From Fructilactobacillus fructivorans (GTDB lineage: Bacteria > Bacillota > Bacilli > Lactobacillales > Lactobacillaceae): a stretch of DNA of 64,000 nt. The DNA lies in NCBI RefSeq assembly GCF_001434095.1, contig NZ_AZDS01000003.1:62001-126000 (forward strand). Direction: 5' to 3'. The position numbers and the translations under genes were made by a program. The notes beneath the pieces are model-generated. The model saw only the letters and a list, made by a program, of their open reading frames with translations, ran no database searches and was not told the origin of the DNA. Shown piece after piece: positions 1-10,904 of this stretch. Every line of letters begins with the position of its first letter. Position 1 is the first letter of the stretch.

Positions 1-320
1 CTTTAATTATTTACCATTTCCATCGTGTGGATCGAAAGACTGGTAGTCAAATTAGTCAAGCGGTTGATGGAATTCGAATCATTGGCATTAAACCTAATAC
101 TCCTGCTGACAAAATGGGGCTTAAAACGGGTGATCTGATTATTGAGGTTAACAACATGAATGTTAACTCAGAGAGTCAGTTGTACCAAGCCTTGCAGGAT
201 GATCCAACCTTTGTACATATGAAGGTTAAGAATCGTCACAATCAGTTAGAAATTAAAGAGACAGCCATTTACGATGGTTCGCCTCATGAAATCGGAATTG
301 AAATGTTTCAAAATAACTAA
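1..320 (+). CDS. PDZ-domain protein, C-terminal fragment
   Basis: The reading frame is open from the window edge (first full codon at base 3), so this is the end of a gene that starts outside the window. About 106 residues are visible. They contain a typical PDZ carboxylate-binding core: a GI-x-P-N-T-PA-x-K-MGLKTGD-x-I segment followed by a second strand ending in V-x-NRH. PDZ domains bind C-terminal peptides and are found in membrane proteases and in division proteins such as Bacillus MinJ, whose gene also lies near uvrBA. With the N-terminal part missing, a protease cannot be told from a MinJ-like membrane protein. The GTG at 27 is internal, not a start. A terminator follows directly. Confidence 0.75.
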   Translation, partial: LIIYHFHRVDRKTGSQISQAVDGIRIIGIKPNTPADKMGLKTGDLIIEVNNMNVNSESQLYQALQDDPTFVHMKVKNRHNQLEIKETAIYDGSPHEIGIEMFQNN

Positions 321-323
321 GTG

Positions 324-352
324 GAAGCACTCATTACGGGTGCTTCTTTTAT
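324..352 (+). terminator. Rho-independent terminator after PDZ gene
   Basis: Seven-base stem GAAGCAC/GTGCTTC with a nine-base loop followed by TTTTATTTT. It separates the PDZ gene from hprK. Confidence 0.8.
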
Positions 353-434
353 TTTGGGCGAAATTAAGAACCGCCTAAAGCAGACTTGATTGTGTTAGAA
401 TTAAGTAAATTAATTTTATTTGGAGGTAAGTCCA

Positions 435-1451
435 ATGGCTCAGAGTGTAACGGTAGCTGATTTAGTAAAGAACACTCATCTTAGCGTTTTTTGGGGTCGT
501 GAGTATTTAGATCGCCCCATTACCACTAGTGACATTTCACGTCCAGGGCTTGAATTAACCGGGTATTTTAATTATTATCCAGCCAAACGAATTCAAATTT
601 TTGGAATCACTGAAACCTCATTTGCTAAGGGAATGAGTGATGAAGAATTAAAAGAAGTAATGACTAAAATGTGTCAACCTGAAACGCCTGCATTCGTCAT
701 TTCTACTCAACTAGAACCACCTGAGCAGTTAGTTGCAGCCGCAAAGAAGGCGCACATTCCGATCCTTGGATCGAAGCTCACCACTTCGAGAATTTTGAGT
801 AACATGACAACTTATCTAGAAGCTAAGTTGGCGGAACGAAAATCGATTCATGGAGTCTTAGTCGAAGTATATGGACTGGGAGTTTTAATTACTGGTGACT
901 CCGGGATTGGTAAGAGTGAAACGGCCCTTGAACTGGTTAAACGGGGTCACCGTTTGATTGCTGATGATCGAGTTGAGGTTTACCAGCAAGATGAACAGAC
1001 CTTGATTGGTCAGGCACCCAAGATTCTTAATCACTTGCTAGAGATTCGTGGAATCGGAATTATTGATGTGATGAACCTGTTTGGGGCTGGAGCGGTTCGC
1101 TCCCAGTCCAAGGTGGATTTAATCGTTCATCTTGATCAATGGAACAAGGATACGAAGTATGATCGCCTTGGGACTGATCGGGAAACTACCCGGATTTTTG
1201 ACGTTGATTTGAAGAAATTAACGATCCCGGTTAAGCCTGGTCGAAACTTGGCAATCATCATTGAAACTGCTGCGATGAACTTTCGGGCTCGTTCCATGGG
1301 TTATGATGCAACCAAGGTCTTTGATGAGAACTTAAATGAATTAATCAAAGAAAATGCCACTAAGAATGACAAAGAACAAAAATATCAAAAGCAGGAAGAA
1401 GAACAAAATAAACAAGATATTAGTAAAGATGCTAATAAGGATCCTGAATAG
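435..1451 (+). CDS. hprK: HPr kinase/phosphorylase
   Basis: HprK phosphorylates and dephosphorylates Ser46 of HPr in the cytoplasm and so controls CcpA-dependent carbon catabolite repression. The P-loop GDSGIGKS lies at residues 154-161, and the family signature RGIGIIDV with the downstream FGAGAVR is near residue 205. The open frame begins at TTG 420, but GGAGG at 422-426 points to ATG 435, giving 338 residues. The last 30 residues are rich in Lys, Glu, Gln and Asn, a low-complexity tail beyond the conserved fold. The gene heads the hprK-lgt-gpsA-galU block. A GTG start of lgt lies just after its stop codon. Confidence 0.96.
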   Translation: MAQSVTVADLVKNTHLSVFWGREYLDRPITTSDISRPGLELTGYFNYYPAKRIQIFGITETSFAKGMSDEELKEVMTKMCQPETPAFVISTQLEPPEQLVAAAKKAHIPILGSKLTTSRILSNMTTYLEAKLAERKSIHGVLVEVYGLGVLITGDSGIGKSETALELVKRGHRLIADDRVEVYQQDEQTLIGQAPKILNHLLEIRGIGIIDVMNLFGAGAVRSQSKVDLIVHLDQWNKDTKYDRLGTDRETTRIFDVDLKKLTIPVKPGRNLAIIIETAAMNFRARSMGYDATKVFDENLNELIKENATKNDKEQKYQKQEEEQNKQDISKDANKDPE

Positions 1452-1462
1452 GAGTGAAAGTT

Positions 1463-2275
1463 GTGTTTAGCATATTAGCATTAAATCCAGTGGCAATTCA
1501 TCTTGGACCGATTGCGGTTCACTGGTACGGAATCTTCATTGCTGCGGCCGTTCTGATTGCCGTTTACCTGTCAATGAAAGAAGCTAAACGACAGCACTTA
1601 AATGAAGACATCTTGTACGACATGATTTTATGGGCCATCCCAATTGCCATTATTTCAGCGCGGATCTACTACGTTATTTTTCAATGGGGATACTATCAAC
1701 ATCATTTAGATGAGATTGTTCAAATTTGGGATGGTGGAATTGCCATTTATGGAGCTCTGATTGGAGCTGGACTGTTTATTTGGTGGTTCTGTTTTAAACA
1801 CCATTTATCGGTGTGGCAAATTCTGGACATTGCCGCACCAACCGTTATCATGGCCCAGGGAATTGGTCGTTGGGGTAATTTCATGAACCAAGAGGCATTT
1901 GGTGCGGTTACTTCACTTCATTTTTTGCAACATTTACATTTACCAAGCTTGATCATTAACCAGATGTTTATCAGTGGTGCTTATCGCCAACCCACTTTTC
2001 TGTATGAATCGTTGTGGGACTTATCTGGGTTTGCATTTTTGATGATCATGAGACATGCACCGCAGTTCTTTAAGCGTGGTGAAATCTTTTTAAGTTACGT
2101 AATGTGGTACTCGTTTGGGCGTTTCTTTACCGAGGGAATGCGAACCGATAGTTTGATGTTATTTGGTGGAGTTCGAGTTTCACAATTACTGTCGATTGTA
2201 TTATTCGTGGTAGCCTTAATTGTCTTGATTTACCGAAGAAAAAATGATCAATTAGTTTGGTACTATAATAGTTAA
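1463..2275 (+). CDS. lgt: Prolipoprotein diacylglyceryl transferase
   Basis: Lgt moves the diacylglyceryl group of phosphatidylglycerol onto the lipobox cysteine of prolipoproteins, at the membrane. The protein has several hydrophobic helices and the family signature [13 protein letters not shown] at about residues 135-147; the N-terminal [10 protein letters not shown] segment is also typical. Two GTG codons are possible: 1454 (273 residues) and 1463 (270 residues). AGGAG at 1450-1454, overlapping the hprK stop, lies eight bases before GTG 1463, so that start is preferred. Translation is probably coupled to hprK. Confidence 0.95.
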   Translation: MFSILALNPVAIHLGPIAVHWYGIFIAAAVLIAVYLSMKEAKRQHLNEDILYDMILWAIPIAIISARIYYVIFQWGYYQHHLDEIVQIWDGGIAIYGALIGAGLFIWWFCFKHHLSVWQILDIAAPTVIMAQGIGRWGNFMNQEAFGAVTSLHFLQHLHLPSLIINQMFISGAYRQPTFLYESLWDLSGFAFLMIMRHAPQFFKRGEIFLSYVMWYSFGRFFTEGMRTDSLMLFGGVRVSQLLSIVLFVVALIVLIYRRKNDQLVWYYNS

Positions 2276-2298
2276 TTTGTAGGAGAGAATAGAAAATA

Positions 2299-3315
2299 AT
2301 GACAGAAAAAATTGCAGTACTTGGTGCCGGATCGTGGGGCAGCATGCTGGCTGATATTTTAGTTGAAAATGGTCACGAAGTTCGAGTTTGGTCAAAAAGT
2401 AAGGAACAGGTGGACGAACTAAACACCAAGCATACCAATTCTCATTACATCAAGGATTTTACCTTTCCAACCAAGATGAAGGCCTATGCGGATATGAGTG
2501 AGGCACTTGATGGAGTTGATGATATCTTGTTCATCGTTCCGTCGCAAGCGACTCGATCAGTGGCAAGACAAGCTAACGAAGTTTTGAATCAAATGAACAT
2601 TAAGCCCTACATCATTCATGGTAGTAAGGGCATTGAAAAGGGATCCTACGATCGAATGTCGCAGGTCCTTCAAGAAGAAATTGATGAAAAGAATCGCAAA
2701 TCGATTTCAGTAATTTCTGGACCAAGTCAGGCTGAAGACGTAGCCAGAAGAGATATCACATTGGTAACTGCTGCTAGTGATGACATGTCCTCAGCTGAAC
2801 ATTTTCAAAAATTATTTATGAATGATTACTTCAGGGTTTACACCAACAACGACATTATTGGTGTTGAAATTGGTGGGGCTTTGAAAAATATTATTGCACT
2901 TGGAGCTGGAGCCTTGGTTGGTTTAGGCTACGGCGACAACGCTAAAGCCGCTTTGATGACCCGTGGTATTGCGGAAATATCACGTTTAGGTGTATCATTT
3001 GGTGCGGACCCATTAACTTTTAGTGGACTTTCTGGTTTAGGTGATGTCATTGTCACCGCTACCAGTTCTGATTCACGTAATTGGCGAGCTGGTTATCAGC
3101 TTGGTCAAGGTAAGAAGTTAGATGACGTTGTAAAAGACATGGGCATGGTAATCGAAGGGATTGCCACTAACCAAGCTGCATATGAATTATCTAAACAACG
3201 TGGGGTTGAGATGCCCATTACATCCGCAATTCATGCAGTAATCAATGATGAAGAAACCGTTTCGGACGCTATTTCGACCCTCATGGCTCGAGAAGGTCGT
3301 TCAGAACAGGTTTAA
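2299..3315 (+). CDS. gpsA: Glycerol-3-phosphate dehydrogenase [NAD(P)+]
   Basis: GpsA reduces dihydroxyacetone phosphate to sn-glycerol-3-phosphate for phospholipid and teichoic acid synthesis in the cytosol. The N-terminal Rossmann motif GAGSWG is at residues 9-14, and the catalytic lysine in GGALKN is near residue 196, followed by the glycine-rich [17 protein letters not shown] stretch. At 338 residues it has the normal family length. AGGAGA at about 2281 precedes the ATG. Third gene of the hprK-lgt-gpsA-galU run, 23 bases after lgt. Confidence 0.96.
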   Translation: MTEKIAVLGAGSWGSMLADILVENGHEVRVWSKSKEQVDELNTKHTNSHYIKDFTFPTKMKAYADMSEALDGVDDILFIVPSQATRSVARQANEVLNQMNIKPYIIHGSKGIEKGSYDRMSQVLQEEIDEKNRKSISVISGPSQAEDVARRDITLVTAASDDMSSAEHFQKLFMNDYFRVYTNNDIIGVEIGGALKNIIALGAGALVGLGYGDNAKAALMTRGIAEISRLGVSFGADPLTFSGLSGLGDVIVTATSSDSRNWRAGYQLGQGKKLDDVVKDMGMVIEGIATNQAAYELSKQRGVEMPITSAIHAVINDEETVSDAISTLMAREGRSEQV

Positions 3316-3338
3316 TTCTAAAAGGGGTATATAAGGAG

Positions 3339-4238
3339 ATGAAAAAAGTAACTAAAGCTGTTATTCCAGCCGCTGGCTTAGGAACAAGATTTTTACCTGA
3401 AACCAAGGCACTTCCAAAGGAAATGCTACCAATCGTTGATATTCCAACCATTCAATATATTGTTGAGGAAGCCAAGGCTTCTGGCATTAAAGATATTGTG
3501 ATTGTGATTGGCAAAGGTAAGCATGCAATTGAAGATCATTTCGATTCAAACGTAATGCTTGAAGAGAACCTTGAAAAAAAGGGTAAGGAAAAGATGCTCA
3601 AGTCAATTCAAAAAACGAATGATATGAACATCTACTTTATCAGACAATCATATCCACGCGGATTAGGTGATGCTGTTCTGACAGCAAAGAGTTTCATTGG
3701 CAACGATCCCTTCGTTGTAATGCTTGGTGATGATTTAATGGAGGATACTACTCCTCTCACTAAGCAGTTAATGAATAGTTACGAAAAAACCGGGGCTTCC
3801 ACCCTTGCAGTAATGAAGGTTCCCCACAAAGAAACCTCTAAATACGGAGTAATCGACCCCGTTAGTGAAGTTTCTGATGGACTATACAACGTACGTAATT
3901 TCGTTGAAAAGCCAGATCCAAAGGACGCTCCAAGTGATTTAGCCATTATTGGACGTTATCTTTTGACGCCCCAGATTTTTGATGTTTTGGAACACACTAA
4001 ACCTGGTAAGGGCAACGAAATTCAATTGACAGATGCCATTAACACTTTAAATCAAACCCAGAGGGTGTTTGCTCACGAGTTTAAGGGTGATCGTTACGAT
4101 ACAGGTAACAAATTGAGTTGGCTTGAAACTAACATTACCTTCGGGTTGAAGCATCCTGAAATTGAACAGGAATTACGTGAATACATTAAAAAACTTGGTC
4201 AAAAATTGACTAAGGAAGATGAACAACAAAAGAATTAA
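3339..4238 (+). CDS. galU: UTP-glucose-1-phosphate uridylyltransferase
   Basis: GalU makes UDP-glucose from UTP and glucose-1-phosphate for glycolipids, polysaccharides and teichoic acid decoration. The nucleotidyltransferase signature [19 protein letters not shown] is at residues 12-30, the FVEKP motif in the middle, and [10 protein letters not shown] near residue 225. The 299-residue length is normal. AAGGAG directly before the ATG is close (about five bases). It closes the operon and is followed by a strong terminator. Confidence 0.96.
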   Translation: MKKVTKAVIPAAGLGTRFLPETKALPKEMLPIVDIPTIQYIVEEAKASGIKDIVIVIGKGKHAIEDHFDSNVMLEENLEKKGKEKMLKSIQKTNDMNIYFIRQSYPRGLGDAVLTAKSFIGNDPFVVMLGDDLMEDTTPLTKQLMNSYEKTGASTLAVMKVPHKETSKYGVIDPVSEVSDGLYNVRNFVEKPDPKDAPSDLAIIGRYLLTPQIFDVLEHTKPGKGNEIQLTDAINTLNQTQRVFAHEFKGDRYDTGNKLSWLETNITFGLKHPEIEQELREYIKKLGQKLTKEDEQQKN

Positions 4239-4242
4239 TTGA

Positions 4243-4270
4243 AATGCCGGCACTAGTCGGCATTTTTTAT
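4243..4270 (+). terminator. Terminator after galU
   Basis: Stem AATGCCG/CGGCATT with an eight-base loop, followed by a T run. Confidence 0.85.
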
Positions 4271-4355
4271 TTGTGAGTATAAAGATTAAACATTTAATTC
4301 AATTTATGATAATATAATTTTGTACAATTGATATTAGTTAAGGAGGTTTTTGGTT

Positions 4356-4865
4356 ATGAAAATTAAATTAGGTGGACTACCAGTATCATGGTTAATGGGC
4401 AATGATCAACCCAAAGTAGGAGACTATCTACCACAGTTTACGGTAAAGAATGCTGATGGTAAGGATGTTACAACCAATGATTTAAAGGGTCAGACAACTT
4501 TGATTAGTGTTGTTCCTAACCTGAAGACAAAGGTATGTAGTTTAGAAACCGCACGTTTTAACCAAGAGGCATCAAAGTTTGAGGGAGTGAAATTCATTAC
4601 AATTTCCAATAATCCCATTGAATTTTAAAAGAATTGGTGTGCAGCTCATGGTGTTAACAACATGGAAATTCTGTCAGATTTCAATGGTTCATTCGGAAAA
4701 GCAATGCACTTATATATCCCGGCATTTGGCCACTTGGCTCGGGTAGTTTACTTGGTAAATCCCGAAGGCAAGATTTTGTATTGCCAAGCTGTTCCTGAAA
4801 TCACCCACCAACCAAACTATGAACCAGTTCTTGACGAATTAAAGAAAGTAACAAACAATAAATAA
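4356..4865 (+). pseudogene. tpx: Thiol peroxidase, interrupted by in-frame stop
   Basis: Tpx is a peroxiredoxin that reduces peroxides using thioredoxin, which fits the adjacent trxB. The frame reads as a full 169-codon Tpx apart from one TAA at 4626-4628 (codon 91). Alignment by eye to the family places a glutamine there (the residue before K-x-WC), so a single CAA to TAA change would explain it. The peroxidatic cysteine in TKVC is residue 61 and the resolving cysteine in NWC is residue 95, so the stop separates the two. No shift is needed; both halves share one frame. The start is ATG 4356 after AGGAGG at 4341-4346. ATG 4662 has no clear ribosome binding site. A sequencing error is possible. 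Confidence 0.88.
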
Positions 4866-4881
4866 TGATTGAGGTGATAAA

Positions 4882-5814
4882 ATGGCAAAACAATATGATG
4901 TAATCGTAATCGGTGCTGGTCCAGCCGGAATGACGGCAGCACTGTATGCATCACGTGCCGAACTATCAGTATTAATGCTTGATCGCGGAATTTATGGTGG
5001 TCAAATGAACAATACCGCCGAAATTGAAAATTATCCTGGATTTAAATCAGTTTTAGGGCCCGATTTATCCAAGAAAATGTACGATGGTAGTACTCAATTT
5101 GGTGCTGAATATGGTTATGGAACCGTTACTGGCATTGATATTGATGGTGATAAACGAATCGTTAGAACCGAAGATGGCGACTATGAAGCTCCTTCTGTAA
5201 TTATTGGATCAGGCTCTGAGTACAAAAAACTTGGTGTGCCTGGTGAACAAGAATACAGTGGAAAGGGTGTTTCGTACTGTGCCGTTTGTGATGGTGCGTT
5301 CTTTAAGGGTGAAGACGTTGTCGTTGTCGGTGGTGGTGATTCCGCCATTGAGGAAGCAACTTATTTGTCCAATATTGTAAAGCACGTCACGGTTATTCAC
5401 CGTCGAGATCAACTTCGGGCTCAAAAGATTCTTCAAAAGCGTGCTTTTGACAAAGATAACATTGACTTTGTTTGGAACACCAATGTGACCGAGATCAAGG
5501 GTGATAATCAGAAGGTAACTGGTGTTGAAGTGAAGAACAACAAGACCGGTGAAACTTCTTCAATTAAAGCCTCAGGTGTCTTTATTTATGTTGGAATCCT
5601 TCCAATGACGGATGCCTTTAAGAACTTAGGCATTACCGATGAAAGTGGTTGGATTGACACTGATGATGAGATGAAGACTAAAATTCCTGGAATCTTCGCA
5701 ATTGGTGATGTTCGAAAGAAGCATCTTCGTCAGATTACCATTGCCGTTGGTGACGGTGGTACTGCCGGTCAGGGCGTTTTCAATTATGTTGAAGGACTCA
5801 AAACTAAAAAGTAA
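4882..5814 (+). CDS. trxB: Thioredoxin reductase
   Basis: TrxB is an FAD enzyme that passes NADPH electrons to thioredoxin in the cytosol. An N-terminal FAD-binding GAGPAG motif, the redox pair CAVC (Cys133 and Cys136) followed by DG, the NADPH-binding VVGGGDSA motif and the C-terminal FAIGDVR motif are all in the expected order. The 310-residue length is normal. GAGGTGAT precedes the ATG. It follows tpx by 16 bases and may share its transcript, giving a peroxide-thioredoxin unit now weakened by the tpx stop codon. Confidence 0.96.
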   Translation: MAKQYDVIVIGAGPAGMTAALYASRAELSVLMLDRGIYGGQMNNTAEIENYPGFKSVLGPDLSKKMYDGSTQFGAEYGYGTVTGIDIDGDKRIVRTEDGDYEAPSVIIGSGSEYKKLGVPGEQEYSGKGVSYCAVCDGAFFKGEDVVVVGGGDSAIEEATYLSNIVKHVTVIHRRDQLRAQKILQKRAFDKDNIDFVWNTNVTEIKGDNQKVTGVEVKNNKTGETSSIKASGVFIYVGILPMTDAFKNLGITDESGWIDTDDEMKTKIPGIFAIGDVRKKHLRQITIAVGDGGTAGQGVFNYVEGLKTKK

Positions 5815-5816
5815 TT

Positions 5817-5847
5817 AAAAAGTGCGGAATTGATTCCGCACTTTTTG
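5817..5847 (+). terminator. Terminator after trxB
   Basis: Long perfect stem around AAGTGCGGAAT/ATTCCGCACTT with a two- to four-base loop and flanking A and T runs. Confidence 0.9.
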
Positions 5848-5874
5848 TATGGTGAACGAACTGGTCTAATTACT

Positions 5875-5902
5875 TTGCGAAAGTATGTTCGTATGCTAGA
5901 AT
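5875..5902 (+). promoter_or_regulatory. SOS promoter of uvrBA with LexA (DinR) box
   Basis: A -35 TTGCGA (5875-5880) and -10 TAGAAT (5897-5902) are 16 bases apart. Between them CGAAAGTATGTTCG (5878-5891) fits the Gram-positive SOS consensus CGAACRNRYGTTYG at 13 of 14 positions. LexA bound there would block RNA polymerase, so uvrBA should be damage-inducible. Confidence 0.85.
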
Positions 5903-5916
5903 TATTATAAGTAATG

Positions 5917-5945
5917 GGAGAAAGTTAAAACTTTCTCCTTTTTTT
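5917..5945 (+). terminator. Terminator-like hairpin in the uvrB leader
   Basis: Eight perfect base pairs GGAGAAAG/CTTTCTCC (5917-5924 with 5931-5938), extendable by two A-T pairs, followed by seven T. It lies between the SOS promoter and uvrB, only about ten bases after the expected transcription start, with no further promoter seen before the gene. Confidence 0.7.
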
Positions 5946-5970
5946 CCGAGTTTAAGAAGAGGTGCCAATA

Positions 5971-7986
5971 ATGATTAAAAAAACGAATAATAATTTTGAT
6001 CTGGTCTCAAAATTTACTCCTACTGGTGATCAGCCTGAAGCAATTAAAGAACTGACTCAGGGGATTAAAAATGGTGATCGGGATCAAGTCCTTTTGGGTG
6101 CAACTGGAACCGGTAAAACCTACACGATGGCAAATGTCATTAAAAACATTAATAAGCCTACGCTGGTTTTATCTCATAATAAGACTTTAGCCGGACAACT
6201 TTACAGTGAGTTAAAACAGTTATTCCCTAATAATGCGGTGGAATACTTTGTTAGTTACTATGACTTTTATCAACCCGAGGCTTACGTTCCTTCAAGTGAT
6301 ACTTACATTGAAAAGGATGCTTCCATTAATGATGAGATTGATCAATTGCGTCATGCCGCTACCAGTGCGTTACTAGAACGAAATGATGTGATTGTCGTTG
6401 CCTCGGTTTCTTCAATCTTCGGATTAGGAAGCCCGAAAGAGTATCAGGATCACACCGTGTCGTTGCACGTTGGACAACAACTAGAGCGCGATGTCTTTTT
6501 GCGTCAGTTGGTTAACATTCAATTTGATCGAAACGACATTGATTTTCAGCGTGGTCGTTTTCGTGTTCATGGTGATGTTGTGGAAGTCTTTCCGGCTTCT
6601 CGAAATGAACATGCTTATCGCATTGAATTTTTTGGTGATGAAATTGATCGGATTACCGAAGTGGATACGTTAACGGGAGAAGTCATTGGTGAACGTAAAC
6701 AAATTACGATTTTTCCTGCAACTCATTTCTTGACCAATAAAGAAACGATGGACGTGGCACTCCCTGAGATTAAGGATGAAATGGTAAAACAGGTTGCTGA
6801 TTTTGAGAAGAAGGGCAAGTTACTAGAAGCTCAACGATTGAAACAGCGAACTACTTATGACATCGAAATGATGCGAGAAATGGGTTATACAACGGGAATT
6901 GAAAATTATTCTCGTTACATGGATCGGAGAAAGCCTGGAGAGGCTCCGTATACGCTGCTGGATTTCTTTCCCAAAGATTACCTGATGTTTATTGATGAAT
7001 CACATCGAACGATTCCTCAAATTGGTGGGATGTTTAACGGTGATAAAGCCCGTAAACAACAGTTAATTGATTATGGATTCAGATTACCAAGCGCACTTGA
7101 TAATCGTCCTCTCAAGTTACCTGAATTTGAAAAGCGAGTCAATCAGGTCGTTTACATGTCCGCTACTCCTGGACCGTATGAAGAGGAAAAGACCGATCAT
7201 GTGGTCCAACAAATCATTCGTCCTACGGGGTTACTAGATCCGACCGTTGAAGTTCGTCCTACTAAGGACCAGATGGATGATTTAGTCGGTGAGATCAATA
7301 AACGAGTTAAAAATCATGAGCGAACTTTTGTGACAACTTTGACTAAAAAAATGGCTGAAGATTTGACTGACTATCTTAAGGATTTAGGAATCAAAGTTAA
7401 ATATCTGCACAGTGATATTAAGACCCTAGAAAGAACACAAATTCTCCGTGATCTGCGTTTGGGTAAATTTGATGTCTTGGTTGGAATTAATCTGTTGCGA
7501 GAGGGAATTGATGTTCCCGAAACTTCTTTGATTGCCATCTTAGATGCTGATAAGGAGGGCTTCTTGCGTGATAAGCGTTCGCTGGTTCAAACCATCGGAC
7601 GAGCTGCACGAAATTCGCACGGACATGTTATTATGTACGCGGATAACGTCACCGATTCAATGAAGTACGCAATGGACGAAACTGCTCGTCGTCGTTCCAT
7701 TCAAATGAAGTACAATAAGGAACACAACATTACACCAAAGACCATCATTAAACCAATTCCTAAAGCAATTTCTGCTTACAAGCAGGGTGAAAAGAATAAT
7801 GATGATAATACCAATGGGAGTTTCGTTGAATCTGACTTTGATCAAATGAGTGCCAAGGATCAAAAAGAAATGATTGGTAACTTGGAGGATGAGATGAGAG
7901 CTGCTGCAAAGAAGCTTGATTTCGAACAAGCCGCTAATTTAAGAGATACTGTTATGCAATTGAAAGGTGAAAAAAAGAAAAAGTGA
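5971..7986 (+). CDS. uvrB: UvrABC excision nuclease subunit B
   Basis: UvrB is the damage-verifying helicase-like subunit of nucleotide excision repair. Walker A GATGTGKT is at residues 43-50, the beta-hairpin region with [12 protein letters not shown] and the DESH box follow, helicase motifs including MSATPG and QTIGRAAR are intact, and a C-terminal UVR domain ends the protein. An upstream in-frame GTG exists at 5962, but AGAGG at about 5957 fits ATG 5971, giving 671 residues. It is transcribed with uvrA nine bases downstream and controlled by an SOS box and perhaps by a leader hairpin. Confidence 0.97.
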   Translation: MIKKTNNNFDLVSKFTPTGDQPEAIKELTQGIKNGDRDQVLLGATGTGKTYTMANVIKNINKPTLVLSHNKTLAGQLYSELKQLFPNNAVEYFVSYYDFYQPEAYVPSSDTYIEKDASINDEIDQLRHAATSALLERNDVIVVASVSSIFGLGSPKEYQDHTVSLHVGQQLERDVFLRQLVNIQFDRNDIDFQRGRFRVHGDVVEVFPASRNEHAYRIEFFGDEIDRITEVDTLTGEVIGERKQITIFPATHFLTNKETMDVALPEIKDEMVKQVADFEKKGKLLEAQRLKQRTTYDIEMMREMGYTTGIENYSRYMDRRKPGEAPYTLLDFFPKDYLMFIDESHRTIPQIGGMFNGDKARKQQLIDYGFRLPSALDNRPLKLPEFEKRVNQVVYMSATPGPYEEEKTDHVVQQIIRPTGLLDPTVEVRPTKDQMDDLVGEINKRVKNHERTFVTTLTKKMAEDLTDYLKDLGIKVKYLHSDIKTLERTQILRDLRLGKFDVLVGINLLREGIDVPETSLIAILDADKEGFLRDKRSLVQTIGRAARNSHGHVIMYADNVTDSMKYAMDETARRRSIQMKYNKEHNITPKTIIKPIPKAISAYKQGEKNNDDNTNGSFVESDFDQMSAKDQKEMIGNLEDEMRAAAKKLDFEQAANLRDTVMQLKGEKKKK

Positions 7987-7995
7987 GGTGATTAG

Positions 7996-10860
7996 ATGGC
8001 AAATGATGTGATTCGCATCAAGGGAGCTCGTGAACATAATCTAAAGGACGTCAATGTTGATGTACCTAAGAATAAGATGGTTGTCATGACCGGACTTTCA
8101 GGATCAGGGAAGAGTTCCTTAGCGTTTGACACTTTGTATGCTGAGGGTCAGCGCCGTTACGTCCAAAGTCTTTCTTCGTACGCTCGCCAATTTTTAGGCC
8201 AAATGGATAAGCCTGACGTTGATTCAATTGAGGGGCTCAGTCCGGCCATTTCGATTGACCAGAAAACTACCTCTAAGAATCCACGTTCAACTGTCGGAAC
8301 CGTTACTGAGATTAACGATTACCTGCGTTTACTGTGGGCGAGAGTTGGAACTCCGATCTGTCCAAACGATGGAACGGTCATTACCAGTCAGTCGGTTGAT
8401 CAGATGATTGACGAAATCATGGCTCTACCCGAACGAACCAAGCTCCAGATCATGTCACCGGTCGTCAGAGATAAAAAAGGACAGCACAAAAAGGTTTTTG
8501 AAAGAATTAAACGCGAAGGCTTTGTGCGAGTTCGGGTTGACGGGGAAATTCATGATGCAACCGAGGACTTTAATTTAGATAAAAACAAACGGCACAACAT
8601 TGATGTAGTGGTCGATCGGATCGTTGTCAGAAACGGAATTAATTCCCGATTATCTGATTCACTCGAAACGGCCCTTCGGTTAAGTGATGGTTATGCAATT
8701 GCTGATTTTCTAGGTAAACGAGATCCAATGGTCTTTTCAGAACATTATTCTTGTCCCATCTGTGGCTTTACCGTAGGAAAATTAGAGCCACGACTATTCT
8801 CGTTCAATGCTCCATATGGTGCATGTCCAGAATGTGATGGTCTTGGAGTTAAACTTGAAGTTGATAATGATCTGGTTGTTCCAGATCCCGATAAAACCCT
8901 TAATGAGGGTGCAATTGAGCCTTGGAATCCCATTAGTTCTAAGTATTATCCCGCTATGTTGGAACAGGCATGTGCGGCTTTTGGCATTGATATGGATACC
9001 CCATATCGGAAATTGTCGAAAAAGCAACGTGATCTATTGATGAATGGTTCCAACGGAAAAACCTTCCATTTTCATTACAAGAGTGATTTTGGTGGTGTCC
9101 GTGATGTTGACGCTCCCTTTGAGGGTGTGATTAACAACGTTGAACGTCGTTATCATGAAACTAATAGTAATTTCACGCGGGAACAAATGGAAAAATACAT
9201 GACAGAATTGACCTGTCAAACGTGTCATGGTTATCGTTTAAACGAAAAGGCCCTGGCAGTCAAAATTAACGGCAAACACATCGGTGAAGTGTCTGATATG
9301 AACATTGCTGATGAACGTCAATTCTTTAGTAAACTTACTTTTGGGGAACAGGATACTGTTGTTGCCCATCCCATTATTAAAGAGATTTGTGATCGACTCG
9401 AATTTCTAGAAAACGTTGGATTAAATTATCTAACTCTGTCAAGATCAGCCCGAACTCTTTCTGGTGGAGAGGCACAAAGAATTCGGCTTGCCACCCAGAT
9501 TGGTTCTAACCTATCAGGAATTTTGTATGTCCTAGATGAACCATCAATTGGTCTTCATCAACGGGATAACGATCGCTTAATTAAGTCACTGAAGAAGATG
9601 CGTGATTTAGGAAATACCCTTGTGATTGTGGAACACGATTCGGACACCATGCGGTCCGCTGATTATTTAATCGACGTGGGACCAGGTGCCGGTGAAAACG
9701 GTGGTAAGATTGTTGCCACTGGAACTCCTGAAGAAGTAGCCCAAAATCCGAAGTCATTGACGGGACAGTATTTGTCAGGTAAAAAATTCATTCCGGTTCC
9801 GTTGAAACGACGGAAGGGGAACGGAAAGAACGTAACCCTGAAGGGTGCTCAAGAAAACAATTTAAAGGATATTACCGTTAAATTTCCATTAGGAAAATTC
9901 GATGTAGTTACCGGAGTCTCTGGATCTGGGAAATCGACTTTGGTGAACGATATTTTAAAGCGTGCCTTAGCACAGAAACTAAATCATAATTCCGAAAAGC
10001 CCGGTAAGTATAAGTCAATCACGGGATGGAAGAACATCGAAAAACTAGTCAGCATTGATCAGAGTCCAATTGGTCGGACACCACGAAGTAATCCCGCTAC
10101 ATACACGGGGGTCTTTGATGATATTCGAGGGTTATTTGCCGAAACCAATGAAGCAAAACTACGTGGTTATAAAAAGGGCCGCTTTAGTTTTAACATCAAA
10201 GGTGGTCGTTGTGAGACCTGTCATGGTGACGGAATTTTGAAGATTGAGATGAACTTTTTGCCTGATGTCTACGTTCCTTGTGAAGTTTGTCATGGGAAAC
10301 GATATAATTCTGAGACCCTTGAGATCCAGTATAAGGGTAAAAATATTGCTGAAGTCCTTGATATGACTGTTAACGAATCGCTCGAATTCTTTAAGGCGAT
10401 TCCGAAGATCACCCGGAAGTTGCAAACCATTGCAGATGTTGGGCTAGGATACGTCAAGTTAGGGCAACCAGCTAATACCTTGTCAGGTGGTGAAGCTCAA
10501 CGAATGAAGTTAGCTTCAGAACTGTACAAGCGTTCCACTGGAAACAATTTCTATATTCTTGATGAACCTACCACTGGTCTTCATACGGATGATATTAAAC
10601 GTTTGATTGGGGTGCTATCTCAGTTAGTTGATAAGGGAAATACCGTTTTAATCATTGAACACAATTTGAATGTGATTAAAGAAGCTGATCATGTGATTGA
10701 TCTAGGTCCCGAAGGTGGAGCTGCCGGTGGATACGTTGTCGGTACTGGCACTCCTGAACAGATTGTCAAACTAAAAAATAGTTATACGGGCGAATATTTA
10801 AAGCCCGTTTTAGAACGTGATACGAAGCGAACTATCGCAGCTGAAAAACAACCAAAGTAG
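7996..10860 (+). CDS. uvrA: UvrABC excision nuclease subunit A
   Basis: UvrA is the dimeric ABC-type ATPase that finds DNA lesions and loads UvrB. It has two ATPase modules: Walker [10 protein letters not shown] near residue 33 and GVSGSGKST near residue 642, each with an LSGGEAQR signature. Two zinc modules are complete, the first beginning CPIC near residue 254 with a second pair CPEC, and the other with CETC and CEVC. The length of 954 residues is normal. GAGGTGAT lies before the ATG, nine bases after uvrB. Confidence 0.97.
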   Translation: MANDVIRIKGAREHNLKDVNVDVPKNKMVVMTGLSGSGKSSLAFDTLYAEGQRRYVQSLSSYARQFLGQMDKPDVDSIEGLSPAISIDQKTTSKNPRSTVGTVTEINDYLRLLWARVGTPICPNDGTVITSQSVDQMIDEIMALPERTKLQIMSPVVRDKKGQHKKVFERIKREGFVRVRVDGEIHDATEDFNLDKNKRHNIDVVVDRIVVRNGINSRLSDSLETALRLSDGYAIADFLGKRDPMVFSEHYSCPICGFTVGKLEPRLFSFNAPYGACPECDGLGVKLEVDNDLVVPDPDKTLNEGAIEPWNPISSKYYPAMLEQACAAFGIDMDTPYRKLSKKQRDLLMNGSNGKTFHFHYKSDFGGVRDVDAPFEGVINNVERRYHETNSNFTREQMEKYMTELTCQTCHGYRLNEKALAVKINGKHIGEVSDMNIADERQFFSKLTFGEQDTVVAHPIIKEICDRLEFLENVGLNYLTLSRSARTLSGGEAQRIRLATQIGSNLSGILYVLDEPSIGLHQRDNDRLIKSLKKMRDLGNTLVIVEHDSDTMRSADYLIDVGPGAGENGGKIVATGTPEEVAQNPKSLTGQYLSGKKFIPVPLKRRKGNGKNVTLKGAQENNLKDITVKFPLGKFDVVTGVSGSGKSTLVNDILKRALAQKLNHNSEKPGKYKSITGWKNIEKLVSIDQSPIGRTPRSNPATYTGVFDDIRGLFAETNEAKLRGYKKGRFSFNIKGGRCETCHGDGILKIEMNFLPDVYVPCEVCHGKRYNSETLEIQYKGKNIAEVLDMTVNESLEFFKAIPKITRKLQTIADVGLGYVKLGQPANTLSGGEAQRMKLASELYKRSTGNNFYILDEPTTGLHTDDIKRLIGVLSQLVDKGNTVLIIEHNLNVIKEADHVIDLGPEGGAAGGYVVGTGTPEQIVKLKNSYTGEYLKPVLERDTKRTIAAEKQPK

Positions 10861-10904
10861 ATGTGGTAAGATATAGTTGTAATAAACTATTGGAGGTCAT
10901 ATTT

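Noticed and set aside
4662-4865. Separate small gene for the second half of Tpx
   Set aside because: No ribosome binding site before ATG 4662 and the sequence is in the same frame as the first half, so it is better read as one interrupted gene.
8745-8933. Minus-strand reading frame inside uvrA
   Set aside because: Shadow of the uvrA coding frame, without ribosome binding site.
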